Source of the DNA: Platycnemis pennipes | Taxonomy: Eukaryota; Arthropoda; Insecta; Odonata; Platycnemididae | Length of the DNA stretch: 64,000 nt | Reading direction: 5' to 3' | Assembly: GCA_933228895.1 (NCBI GenBank) | Contig: OW121854.1 | Coordinates: 4,281,131-4,345,130 of the forward strand | Shown: positions 45,343 to 57,448 of the stretch, piece by piece | Numbering within the stretch: position 1 is the stretch's first letter | Layout: each line of letters starts with the position of its first letter | Made by a program: the position numbers and the translations under genes | Notes under the pieces: generated by a model | What the model saw: only the letters and a program-made list of their open reading frames with translations | Databases searched by the model: none | Told to the model about the DNA's origin: nothing

Positions 45343-47479
45343 GTTCTGATGGAGTCAAAATAACGTTGAAGAAAGAAGCGGCAGGATACTAGAATCGAAG
45401 ACTATTTGGCAAAATAAACTTCCTCTTGAGCGAGAGGCGATTAGCACCCCAAGAGAAACTGATAATTGTGTTCCGCTTGATGCAGGTAACATACCCGCGG
45501 TGTATCAGCAATGGAATACTCCATTGATAGAGCCCAATCGATTCGGTTGGCTGATCTGAGATAGCTTTTGGAGACATATCTGCTGAAGAAATGAATTGTA
45601 ATCTTTTAACCGAGAGCAACTTAAACAAATTCTTTGCCGAAAATGGTTTTTAATTGGCACACATCGATAAGAAACATCATTATAGGGCAGTTTCAAAGAC
45701 AACCTAATTCATTAATTGCGATTCGTGCCCCACCATAAATGCACTCATTTTAACATTTGAAGTAAGAAATCTCAGTTCACTAGAGAATAAAATTACGCAA
45801 GGATTACGAATAACCGCGAATGCCTCGGCGGAGTCACCCACTGAGTTTCATCGAGAGAATAAAATGTTAATTTTAAGTTCGTTTGAAAAAGCTTGCTAAG
45901 TCAACCGAATAAATATAACTCAGAGACTATAGTTTATAAGGTATGACGGGGTGTACTATCTGCTTGGAAGCGTCCACAGCACCATCTGGTGGCAAGTGGA
46001 GGAAAGAGAGTCACGTCTCATGCATGATTTCCCGGCATGCCACAGTTTGCCTTCGCGTTTTCGCGCCGTTGAATTATTTTCACTTTTTAATTTATGAGGA
46101 AAAAGAGATTTTAAAAATCGAACGGTTTAAAATGTGCACCTCAGTGGCTATGAACTTTTGATCAAGACAATAAAATAATAATAATAAGAAACTACGCTAT
46201 TATAAGAATTTCCTGCCAAGATAGTCCATTTCTCAGACAAGGACTGAATCTGGAAGGATAAGGAATCGTTCATGCATCTTCCGCGTGACCTTGATTTCCC
46301 GCCTTTTTTCAACTTTCCCCTTCAACGCTTCACAGCGTCCTCTATGACCCTCCCCCAATAATACGTAATGCTGCCAATGGACCAATTCTTTTTTGTCAGT
46401 GGCAAAACAGACATTTTTTAAGAAATATCTTATTTATTTCTCAATTCTTTTATTGATTCATTAACTTTGAGTACCATCATCGCTATTTGAAATTGGAATG
46501 AATTAATGATGGGTCTTTTTCCCAAATAGCGAATCCGTGGTCCAGCCAGCTCTTTATGCGCCAATGCAATGTGAGATAATGAGATTCAGTGGTTCAAGTC
46601 GTGGACGAGTCAGCGTTTATATAATGTAGCGGACGGATAGAGACTTGTTCGATATTCGAAAATATTTTTACTGGCGAGGAAACTGGAATAGAAGCTACGA
46701 TGGATAAGCACCTATCGGAAATGTGCCAAGACTTATGAATTGATGGTTTGGGATATTGGGGATGTTTTTATTTAGATTGTAGGTGGAACAAGGGTGTCAA
46801 TATTTACTGTAGGATATAACTAGTCGTTTATGATCGAGAAAAAAGATACTTGGCAGTAAAAAGATAATTTCATCATTATTATTGCAAGTATTAATCATTT
46901 CAAAGCATTTCTAATATCACAGGGTGAAAATATAGGAGGATATTATTTCACACTTAGGTAAAGTTGTAAAAATCTAATGCAAAAAAACAGAATAATTGAA
47001 TTTGATTGTTAAAATCTTTTTATCACTTATCTTATTTTTTATTATTTCTACTTAGTAATCATTTTTAAAATGTCGTGGTCAGACATATTCTAGAGGAATA
47101 ATAAATTATTTCCTCTCCACCTGCAATAAATTATTTGCATAATTTTATTTGAAAAATATGATTCCATTCGCTCAGTGATGACATGTTCTAGTATGACGTT
47201 ATAGATCGTCAGTCGTATATTTTTACTGATTTTCGTTGAAATTATTTTGTTGTGCACTGTTTTTATTTCTTATTTTGACAGGAATAGGAAGGAGAGGTAT
47301 TAGAAACTACATTTATTACTCTACTACTATAAAAGTATTTGAATGGTAGGTTTATTGTCAGAATCATTATAGGCCAAAAAGAAATCATTGATTGTGCTAT
47401 TGCGCATTTTTGCGTAAATTCATAGCGCTAGAAGTGCCTCACTTTGGCTGATCTGAGATTTTAATTATGGGTATTACTA
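45343..47479. other. Unassigned intergenic stretch
   Basis: AT-rich; only short open frames; no repeat boundary identified. Confidence 0.3.
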
Positions 47480-48330
47480 AAGTTTGCACGCAATCCTTTG
47501 GCCGTATTCCCTCCTCTAATATCCTACGAGCAAGCTAATAATATCTCTTTCGCCCATCTCTTCCTTGGTCCTAAAGTAATTCTCATGGAATACTATCAAT
47601 CCCCGCCGCTTTGCCTGCCTTAATTTCTGGCATTAATTTCTCAATCTCATTATCCAGTATCCATGGTTCATCATTATCGTTGTCTTTTTTATTATCCTTT
47701 GTACCCATGAATCTTGGCCTATTTTTACTTCCATATAGTTCTTTCACAAATTCTTTCCGCCTACGCTGAATATCTTAAGGTTTCAACAGTAGCCTACTTA
47801 ACGCTGATGCCCGGTATCGTATTTCATTAATGTATGACTGATTAGTTCCTAACTTCTGAGTACATAGAGGGCGCTCATTTCTTCTTCTCTCTGAAACCTC
47901 TCCATCACTTCACGTTTCGCTCTCCGTCTCTTTTCTCCCACTATTCTTGTTTCTCCCCTAAGCCTATTGTTTATTGCCTTATATCGTCTTCTGCATAGCT
48001 CAGAGTTAAACATTTTCAATTTCCTTTTAATCTTATTTTTTTCTCCATAATTTCTGCTCTTTCCCATGGTTTCTTGATCCATCCAGCGTCTTCTGATAAG
48101 TACTATTTCTTTCTCTGCTGCTCTTCTTATTCCCGACTTTATTATTCCCATTCTTCCTTAATTTTTCCCTCCTTTTTGCTCCATTTATCGCCCCTGTGTC
48201 CCATTTCTTTGTGCGCCTTCTTAGTTTTAGCCTTTTCAATGTCTCCTCACACGTCATTGCCATCAAGTTACGGTCGGAGTCCACACCGGTTCAAATGTGC
48301 GAGGTCTCCACACTGTTCCTTAATCTTTAC
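47480..48330 (-). mobile_element. LINE-A-type fragment: linker and start of RT
   Basis: The minus strand 48284-47849 encodes a basic helix-rich linker (RRKSKM-like, SELCRRRYKAINNRLRGETR). Nearer 47700-47590 it reads LDNEIEKLMPEIKAGKAAGI then DSIP, the first RT block (usually KAPG.DGIP). A stop follows IP. Thus a 5' internal part of the same LINE class whose 3' ends lie at 20.8-22.0 kb. Confidence 0.75.
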
Positions 48331-48665
48331 TTAATCATGATGCAATCTCACAAACTTTCGGCTTTACACTCAGTGCTTTATCGTCTAATTAATACCAATG
48401 TCACAATATCATTTTAACTTTGAATTTTCTACCATTGTACGTATAGCTGAAAATAACGGTTATGATAAAAAAATAATTTCAACGTTACTTGACAAGAGTA
48501 CGAAAAAAGCAGGCAATTTCTTTTACCTCCTCCTTGTTACTTTAATCGCCTGGCGTGCCCGATCGTCGGATTAAGTAACCTTTTATGGGGAAGATACCAC
48601 ATAATCTTTTGAAAGTGTTACTTAAAGACAAAGCTAAATGTTCATTTTATGACCCGTCTATTGTG

Positions 48666-48930
48666 GGGAAGACGTTGTAGCCTAGTGGGTAGAGCACTGA
48701 GCTACTGACCGGAGGGTCCCGGATTCAAATTCCGGGCAAGAGCCTTTCTGGACACCCCCACTTAAAATCCTCGCGACTCGATATTCTACGTGTCAGAACT
48801 TCTTAGGAAATCGCATTTGGCCCAGGGAAAGTATATGGCCCCCATACCCTGAATAGGTGTGAATTTCACACGCCAATGTACGGGGTGATATCTATCCTCA
48901 CCTATCAAAAACCAACCTTCGGGTTGAACT
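48666..48930 (+). mobile_element. SINE-A, intact tRNA-derived copy
   Basis: The tRNA-like head has box A TAGCCTAGTGGG and box B GGATTCAAATTCC, so pol III promotion is likely. A unique body follows, shared with the split copy at 9127-9298/13548-13648 (AAAATCCTCG, GGCCCAGGGAAAG, CCTGAATAGGTGTGAATT, CCTCACCTATCAAAAACC). The tail is not poly(A). Confidence 0.8.
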
Positions 48931-49616
48931 CTTCGTATGATTCTTGCACTGCCACCAATTTTTGTGGAAGGAGTAATGCTCTTACAAGCATGCAGTTATG
49001 CCATATTTTTTTGTTTCGAATTTTGCAGAAGAGACAAAAACGCTCGAAAGTTCTGTCACAGTGGGTCAAACATTTGGCTCAGAGGTGTGTGGCTCGCGAG
49101 CGTGGTGCATGGGGCAAAAGGGGATTTGCATAATACGAAGCTGAAAAACCCTTTCGTCATCCGATGCATAAAATGTCCCTGCGCGCTGATCACTCCAACG
49201 GATGTGTTACCGAATCAATTTGAATGGAAACGATTTCTGGGTTTACGATAAGATGAAATTAATATACCATGGGGTTTTAGCTTTTCCTAAGGACCTAAGG
49301 TTTTTAGAAAGGCTGCAATTTCTTTAGAGAAGATATGTTTGGGTCTGCAGATGCCATTGCATCGCACGATTGAAACAACAAACTAAATATTGTATTCAGA
49401 TATGCCATCGGTAGTACAGAATTCTCTCAAAAAGGTAGATTTGAATAAATTAATACAACATATTTTAAAGCATTTTTTCTTGAACAACAAATAATATTTT
49501 GGTGGAAATATTTCATTTCTTAGTGACTCACGTGAATCAGGACAGTGACTCTTTAGCATGACTTCTACGACATCATCGCTTTGTGGTCATAAATTGCATG
49601 TAAATAAGGGGCTGGG
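48931..49616. other. Unassigned intergenic stretch
   Basis: Short open frames only; nothing recognised. Confidence 0.3.
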
Positions 49617-49870
49617 GTCAGTGTGGTGGCTAGGGTGCAGGCCTCCCATCTCTGGTGGATTTTTCATTGGTATTCCTACTTGAGTGCCTAGTGGAGGGCA
49701 TTTCAAGTTCAGTGCTCCGTCCGTCGGATGGAACGTTAATCCGTGGTCCCGTTGCCGTCTTTCGTTAGGAGCAAACTAATGCCGACGCCGGGTTTCTCTC
49801 CACCCTTCTTCCGTTCCCCGTAAAACCCTACTCCTACCCAATTACCCACCTATCCACTATGGCGCAAATG
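49617..49870 (+). mobile_element. SINE-B, tRNA-derived copy (plus)
   Basis: The head GTGTGGTGGCTAGGGTGCAG resembles box A of a tRNA. The body has CCGTCGGATGGAACGTTAA, CTTTCGTTAGGAGCAAACTA and TGCCGACGCCGGGTTTCTCT. Shared with the minus copy at 25098-25275. Box B is degraded. Confidence 0.7.
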
Positions 49871-51025
49871 GCTTCAGCTGTCGGGCGTCTCTCCCAAATA
49901 ACAACGACAACAATGTGTAAATAATGAATGGTTAATATCAATCCTAAACTGTCGAATGAAGTTTTATGAGATTTGAAGATGTATAACATTCCTAAATCGT
50001 AACAAAGGAGAAAGGGCCGGCAATTCAGATTCTTCGGGTTGCGGACGAAAATCTCCGGAGCGATAAGGTGTGAAGTTTGAAGCATCAGACGGGCGAGAGG
50101 CTGAAGAAATTTGGGGTAGAAACTTTTTCGAGGGTGAGATTGCAAAAGGTGTTGATAGGATGGTTTTGTGGAATTTGTTTAGACTCAGAGGGAGGTAGAA
50201 GCTACCTGCTGCAGCGCAAAGTGAAGCTTTTTAGATGAAGGAGTACATGAGGCCCAAAAGCATATTCTATGTTCACGTCCAAAAGGCTCGCCACGATAAG
50301 CGGAACATTATGACTTCAGACAATAAATAAAAATGAATGGACTTTGGGAGTATGGAAAAATGACACATTTGTAGCGATAACGTCACTTGATGAAGGCGCA
50401 TTAAAATTTTGACTTTGACCTATGAAGCTTTTGGGTGGAAGTAAGGCGAAATGCAGGCAAAGATATTGTCTAGTTTGGAAGGCGGAGGGAGATTAGGTCG
50501 AGTTTATCACTATAAATGGGAGGAGGTGGTACAGGGAAATTTGCGGTGGTATTTAGCGGTGAGGAGATTCCCCCTTTAAAATTTGAACGGTGCAGAGATA
50601 AAGGTTTTGAGAGATGCTTTTGCGTGCAGAGTAGTGTCGGTGATGATTATAACCTTATTGGCATTACGAATTTCTTGACATTTTTCATGCATTTTTTGAA
50701 GAGTATTTACACTTCTCTTCTCAGGTCTTCTCAAAAGCGTTTCTTACTAGCGTACTCATTAGTATATTCTCGAAGCATGCTGGTTTGCTCTATGATAGAA
50801 AATTCTATGGGGTGGTAAACGGATATACCTACGTAGAATGTATATGCATAGGTATATTCCGTTGTGAAAGCCACTGGCGTGACGTAGTTTCCATCACTCT
50901 GTGTGCAAATTGTTGACGGAAAAGTAAACAAAAACAAAGAATAAAGTAAAAAGGGATCTTTTACTTTATTGTAAATATAACGTTTTCTGACTCAAATTCT
51001 AAATTTAGTCGCTGAATCTCTCAGG
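49871..51025. other. Upstream region of the MIC19-like gene
   Basis: No coding sequence or repeat identified. The promoter should lie near the right end; no clear core element is seen. Confidence 0.3.
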
Positions 51026-51484
51026 ATGGAAGCAACAAGTTGCAGCAAACCTAAAACCAGGAGTTTAACAATTTATAACTCAGACTCAAGTGCCAACCCG
51101 AGGATTAAGTGTTCGGACTCTGTGTCGCTCTCCGATAGTGTCTTAAAAAGAATCAATGATTTTGCTAGCGGTCAGAAGACAGACGAGAATGCCGAAGTCA
51201 AAGAAGAAGAGATTTATTGGAAGAACAGATTGGATTGCTTGAAAGAATCACACAAACAAATCAATCAAGAACATTGTGAAAATCTGAGAGATTCCAGATT
51301 AGATTTTATGCGCGCTTATGCTCCACTTATGGACACAAATCTGTGCAAAAAGATGACGGATAAAATTACGGCATGCTACAAAGAGAACCCTGACAGACCT
51401 CTCGAGTGTTCCAAAGTCGTAGAAACTTTTACATCATGCGTTAATGGAGCTGGAATAGAAGCTATCAATAAACTCCATGACTGA
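51026..51484 (+). CDS. MICOS subunit MIC19/MIC25-like CHCH protein (CHCHD3/6 family), intronless
   Basis: 152 residues. MIC19 and MIC25 sit on the inner mitochondrial membrane facing the intermembrane space and hold the MICOS complex at crista junctions. The C-terminal CHCH fold has twin CX9C motifs at C107/C117 and C128/C138, with the family's CYKENPDRPLECS linker, very close to vertebrate CHCHD3. Residues 34-46 (VSLSDSVLKRIND) match the short conserved N-terminal block, and 55-95 form a charged helix. Oddities: residue 2 is Glu, not the myristoylated Gly typical of MIC19, and there are no introns, so it could be a retrocopy. The frame is fully open and an AATAAA follows 180 bases after the stop, so it looks functional. 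Confidence 0.82.
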   Translation: MEATSCSKPKTRSLTIYNSDSSANPRIKCSDSVSLSDSVLKRINDFASGQKTDENAEVKEEEIYWKNRLDCLKESHKQINQEHCENLRDSRLDFMRAYAPLMDTNLCKKMTDKITACYKENPDRPLECSKVVETFTSCVNGAGIEAINKLHD

Positions 51485-51664
51485 CCACTAAGCATCACGA
51501 TCTATTAGCTGAGATGAAGGTTAGTGATTTTTGTACTATGAAAATTCTAATGAAATGCTGGGAAAATATTTACTTCGCGTCATAAGAGGGAAAACTAAAC
51601 GAACAAGAATATTTTATGGAGCTTAAGCTAACGATTAACTACAGAATTTGTGCAATCTCGGCAT

Positions 51665-51670
51665 AATAAA
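51665..51670 (+). terminator. Poly(A) signal AATAAA after the MIC19-like gene
   Basis: AATAAA about 180 bases downstream of the TGA, a plausible 3' end. Confidence 0.5.
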
Positions 51671-53212
51671 ACAGATACAAGCTTTTTCATGCGCAAAATT
51701 TCACATATTCAGTAATAAATCGGCTGCACCTTTCAAATACACTGTGGAAGTTAAAAATTTTATCTTTGCTAAATGCAGCGAGCAAGGTTTTGGTACTGAC
51801 AAAATGCTACATTATCACTTTTAGTATTTAATTTTGAACAAAGAAAATTACCTTCTTTCGTTATTGTTTTTCAGTGTTATTTTTCCGCACCACTCCTGAT
51901 ATCTCAGCCTAGATATCTCGCAAACACATTCTGGTTACTCATGATCAAAATTATCGTTTTGTGGAGCTTGAGATCACCTTATCAGGTATTTACTTCACTA
52001 TCAGAAAATTTTCATTCCTATGATCCGTTATATTATAGTTTCCCAGTGTCATCTCTCGTAAATTGAACGCCAGGATATTGCTTCGCGTCAAAAATTTAGC
52101 AAAGTAATTGCTGCTGTTCATGCTTATATTGGGGAGCTTTCAACTACAACAAATCCATTCAATCTGAATGGCTACATTTAGTTACTTATTGCTATTATTT
52201 CATTTAAAGACCGTAGTGTAGCCTGTTTGCTATCCATCAGTAATCAATGCAACCATTTTACTGTGTGTATAACATATGACTGAGCGCCACGGTACGAGTG
52301 CCGCGTTTTGAAATTTGTACTGCAATGAAAGAGATAAAGACTAGGTATTATCCTGTCACCCTAACTCAAAATCACTTGATTTTTGGTGTCCCTTCGCTAT
52401 TATACTGGTCATTTCATGTCAAAAAACGGGAAAACTGGAAGTTTTGCCCCGACCATCTCCAATTTTCACAAAAATTTGTGCATATTTTTCCTTTTCACGT
52501 AACGCGTTTGTGCAAAACCATTTTCCCAAATATCGAGTTTATAGAGAGTTAGAGCTATTTGTTCATTTTTAGATTTATACCCACAATTAAGCCCTTATCT
52601 TTGGGGCTAATCCTTGATCTATTTGAGCTATAAATCTCCAAAAAAGCTTGTTTTAATTGTTAAAAGTTGACAAATGATATTATAGGGTCAGATTAAAATT
52701 TATACAATTTAAAAAAAATATTCAAAGTGTTTAAACTTTTGAACCCGATTTGCAAAAATACGGTCCCCTTCGATTTCGCTAGTTTTTTATGGATCAAAGG
52801 GACCCTTACAGATTGGTGAAATCAGATCAATGCACAATTCATTGATTGAGCATTCATTGAGGAAAAACAGTAGGCTGTTTTTGCTCAATCTTTCTTTCCG
52901 AGAAGGCACAATAATCTCAAACTCACACTTGACCATATATTATACACCATCTTCACTCAGAAAAATAGCATATGGGTTGTCAAAAATGTTATCAAACTCA
53001 CCATAGCGGCTCTTTGGCTTTATTTCAAGGTTAGATTTTTTAACCGTGAATTTTAAATAGAGATTAAAATCTATCACATAATTGTAGAGAACGTTTCAAA
53101 AAATCATTACGCTGTCCAAAACAAATCTGAATATTTTAATTCTTGTGCTGTATATAATTTGCCTCCTCACAAAGGCAATACATTACAGTAGGCAAGGTTC
53201 GAACCTTGTAGC
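51671..53212. other. AT-rich intergenic stretch
   Basis: No gene supported. 52290-52560 has an 84-codon open frame but no domain; its wording resembles non-coding transposon sequence. Confidence 0.3.
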
Positions 53213-53860
53213 TGGTGTTCCCAGAAAGTACTGGTGAAATAAGTTAATGGTGGTCTTTTTAAGAAAAAGTCCTGGTGAAATCCATCAGTTACCTATTGGT
53301 CAAATTTCACCAGTAACTGGTGAGATCAATCAGTTATTGGTCAATTTACACCGGTAACTGGTGAACATTCTTTAAAACTGGTAAAGACCATCAGTTATTG
53401 GACAGTTTTGCTTATGACTTTAAAAAATTCCCCAGCAACTGGTGAAATCCATCAGTTACTGGTTAGTTGTTGCCAGTAACTGGGGAAAACTATCAGTTAT
53501 TCGTCACTTTTCAGCAGTAACTGGTAAACATTCTTTAGTGATTGGTATAGTCCATCAGTTATTGATCAGTTTCTGCAAATCACTGAAAAATATACTTCAG
53601 CAATTGGTGAAATCCATCAGTTAGCTTTCACCAGTGCTAGCGAACACTCCTCAATGTCTGGTGAGGTCCATTAGTAATTGGTCAGCTTTTGCTCAGTGCC
53701 TACTCACAGCTCACTCCAGAAACTGGTGTAATCCATCAGTTAGGTACTGGTCAATGTTCACCAGCAACTGGCAACACCCTCCAGTGGCTAGAAATCTATC
53801 AGTCAGTCTTCAGCTTGCGTCAATTTCTTGTGCAGTGCTTTCAGTAACTGCTAAAATTTT
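53213..53860. repeat. CCAGTAACTGG-type irregular tandem array, block 1
   Basis: At least nine CCATCAGTTA(T/C)TGG words spaced about 40-60 bp apart, alternating with CCAGTAACTGGTGAA palindromes in both orientations. The word is partly self-complementary (CCAGTTACTGG). Confidence 0.85.
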
Positions 53861-54639
53861 TGAAGTTTCCGAAAATCCCCGATTTATAGAACTAATAGTC
53901 ACTGAAATAATACTCATTGATTACAGGTCTTCGTAAAACCTCAAAACATTTGAATCTCCTCCGGCGACTGGGTTAAAATCCATTTTAAACCTCCTCTGTG
54001 TTTGAAGGGTTAATTATATGTATTAAGCTAGCACATAGCTATGCGTTCCAAATACATATTGATTACATGACCAACCATTACATTTTTTAAAAATCATAAC
54101 TAATTTCCTGTGAGGTGAAAACAAAATTTTTGGAACATCAGATCAAATTTAAAAAATGTATCAACTTGCAGAGTTGTTTCCACATTTAGCAGCACAGTTT
54201 CAGTCACTCCCTTCTGCTTTATCTTACATTGGTTCTCAGTGTCATGGGGAAACTTATTTATCTCTCTTATAGTTGAAAGAATATAAGTTATGTATAGGTA
54301 TTCTTAATGTCATGCTTATTTTTAGTCACAAAATGGTTACTGGGGAAATGTTTTAACGATGCAAAATACCCCCGTTTCAATCTCTTAGTTAAGTTAATTC
54401 TAACAAATGCAATAATGCCAGCCAGCAGCTGTATAAATATATGGGCTCCAAATCTCTTCTCCCTAGTTGAGAAATGTATCAGGTGGCTAAGCAAGATCGA
54501 TAGGCTTATGTGTAGGTAGGTAGTACAATCTCCATGTATGATAACTAAAACTAATGATAACCTGCACCCAATGCACTTGCAACATCTACTATCAACCTTT
54601 ATTTCTTTTTCAATTTTGGTGATAGGTGATAAGTTTTTC

Positions 54640-55040
54640 GTGAATTTTCACCAGTAACTGGTGAATATTCTCATCAGTAACTGGTGATTTTCTTACCAGT
54701 AACTGTTGAATTTTCTCACTAGTAACTGGTAAGCATTTCAAAAAACTGATTAACTATTCATCAGACATTTGCCAGTTAATTCATCAGTTATTGATCAGTT
54801 TTTGGGTGCAATTTTTCTTAAGGGTTTGATTGTGTTTACCCAAAATTACACCCAAAGACTGATCAATAATCGATGAATTAACTGGTAAATAACTGATGAA
54901 AAGTTAATAAATTTTTTGTAATCAGTCACTGGTGAAATTGACCAGTAACTGATGGATTTTGCTAGTTGCTGGAATGAGCTGGTAAGTCATGAGTGAAACT
55001 GACCAATAACTAATGGACCTCACCAGTCATTGAAGAGTTT
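54640..55040. repeat. CCAGTAACTGG-type array, block 2
   Basis: Repeats ACCAGTAACTGGTGAA-like words as in block 1. The two blocks bracket about 800 bp of unrelated AT-rich DNA, as would subterminal arrays of one transposon. Includes the hairpin at 54747-54910. Confidence 0.8.
54747..54910. repeat. Long hairpin, 69-base arms
   Basis: 54747-54815 and 54842-54910 are inverted repeats with roughly nine mismatches over 69 bases around a 26-base loop. Each arm contains CATCAGTTATT and CCAGTTAATTCAT words of the surrounding array. Confidence 0.9.
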
Positions 55041-57171
55041 ATAGAGAGAACATAGCATTTAAACAGTTTGAAAGTATGTATTGATAATAATTTGTGTCAA
55101 ACTATTTGATTTGTAGCCCAGTTATAAACACTAAACAAATTCAACAATCCTGCTAAGCATTGCCTTGTGCCTGGAATCTTGGGTAGCATGGTCATCTGCT
55201 CATTGGTCCAGTCCGTCGTTCCACTCCCATTCCAGGAAACCTTGTTTCCCTTGCAATTCTCAACTAATATTCCTGTTCTTTACATTCTTATTTCCCACAA
55301 ACATAAAATTCGTGAATTTATTATGTTGATTGGATTTGCAATGCCATGTGTAAGTTTCCTATCACCTGTTTATATTAAACCCTCAATCCAAATTATTTAG
55401 GTACTGAATTAAATTTACTGAATTGATTCAGCAATTGCTTTAACTGCCTATGGTGTTCATTACTTTGTCTTCCATCTGGCCATTTTAATCTTATCCTTAC
55501 CTCTTCAAACCTTCCACTCAATGACTATTCTTATCACCAATCCTCTCAGTCTGAAAGTGAAACACTCTCATTCATTGTAGGAGAGCCAATTTCTTTCCCA
55601 AGATGATTTCTGCTGATATTCAGGATATTATACTGGGGGGATAGTTAGGGGGATCCTAAGAGGGTTACCCCAAATTTGAGCTAGAACCCTCATTTAGGTG
55701 CTCATCGCTCAATTCACTGAATATCAATGCCGTCTTTCCTCTCATTAGCTGAAAAGAAAACTGGAGGATATACATTTTGGTTCATGGATCTAATTAAAAA
55801 GTACTTTTTAAAGTTTAGCCTATCTTAATAATATTCGTCTAAATGACCTCCAGGTCAACAGCAATGCAGGCCCAAAACGTTATGACCCAGTATTCTGGGT
55901 GTATGTTTTTCCATCAGAAAGATTGTAATAAAATGAAGATGTAAATGCAGGTTTCCCATAATGTTTTCCTTTAAATTGGGGACATTCTGAAATTTTTGCT
56001 CATAAAATCTGTGTCATTTTGAAAAGAAATGGGGCATGTCAAGTACTTATAAAAATATTGTAGAAATGCTGCTCATTAATTACTGCTATGAGCGAATATT
56101 AACATTAGTTCTATAAACAACGAAAAGAGAGCATAGCTTCTAGTTATTTATATCTTATGAAATATTAATGATTATTATTATCGATTGGTGCAATAGAAAT
56201 AAGTGCAAAAATGTGAAAAAATCCATTTACTTATTTTTCACTGAAAGGTAATTATGAAAAAGTGGGACTCTACTCATTAACTCGAGACTTTTTCAATAAA
56301 AACAGGACAGTCCCAGTAGAAAGATCGGAACCCTGTGTAAATGTACAAAGGTCTTCTTTCAATGGATTTAGCAACTTTTCATTCTAACAAGCAAATATAT
56401 TTTATTGCTCCCACTATCAATTTATTTTGTCCTCTTGCCTAATTCCTGATAATTGCAGTGACTGCCCCTTGTTATCTTTGCACCCCTCCACTCTACAGCT
56501 GCTCATAAATATCAATTCAATGCTCTCTGCCTTACCTTCAACGTGTCCTAAGTAGCTCTATTCATACCAGAAAGTGTTTTCTAAAATAGAGTTAGCGTTA
56601 ACTCATGTTATCCCAGCATTTTGCAAATGTGATTCTCAATGACTAATAAGATCTTTTCAATGAAATCAGAAGTCTTTGTAGCTGCCTGTTTGAAGTAACA
56701 CACTAATTATTTCCATCCCTTGTTAAGTCTCCTACCATTAATTTGTTCTGACGTGAGTGACCCCAAGAGAAACCTTGGTGATTATTATGTAAAAATATCG
56801 AGTCACTTAAATATTCCAGTCCTTATACCAAATCACTGGTGGAGAGTTGGTCGGACAGAGAATCAGAATTTATTGCCTCTGTATTTTATACGCATAATTT
56901 AATCATGAATAGTCTATTAGAGCATGATCAAATGTTATTCATCATTATAACATGCATGGGAAGTTGCTTTCCTCTCAACTGAATGGTTTAATACTCTAGA
57001 AATCAAACTCTGCTACGACTATCAACTGATTAACTTTGTGTCGCAATTGCTGTCAAATGTCTGCAATATATTTTCCTCCACTTCCAATGCATTTGCATTC
57101 CAATGGTACGGTGGAGTACCCACCAATTTAAATATCATGATAGGTATTTTGGGTTTAGGGTTATGGTGTCT
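55041..57171. other. AT-rich intergenic stretch
   Basis: Short open frames; no domain, RNA gene or repeat recognised. Confidence 0.3.
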
Positions 57172-57177
57172 TTTATT
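57172..57177 (-). terminator. Poly(A) signal candidate for the Pro/His-rich gene
   Basis: AATAAA on the minus strand, about 270 bases past the stop codon at 57449-57451. Confidence 0.35.
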
Positions 57178-57448
57178 TACAAATTACCAAGTTCCATACA
57201 ATGAGACCACAGAGTTTGCACTTACTTGTAAAAAAATATTATCTCTGCCTTAATTTAAATAAAGCAATATCTTGAGTTTGACTTCTTTAAATAAGTAAAA
57301 AAAAAGAACACTTTGTACACTTCAGATTCATCACTTTTCTTCGGGGAAAAGTTAGGATCTCGTAGATCCAAGCGTTTTAAGTATCAGTATTTTTTTAACT
57401 TTGCTCCAGTCACTTTCATATCTGTTCAATGACAGAATAGAACAGGGA

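Noticed and set aside
48666..48740. tRNA gene
   Set aside because: Box A and box B are present, but the anticodon arm and acceptor pairing are poor, and the sequence continues into a body shared with another SINE copy.
53213..53860. CRISPR-like array
   Set aside because: Repeats are irregular in length, orientation and spacing, and the genome is eukaryotic.
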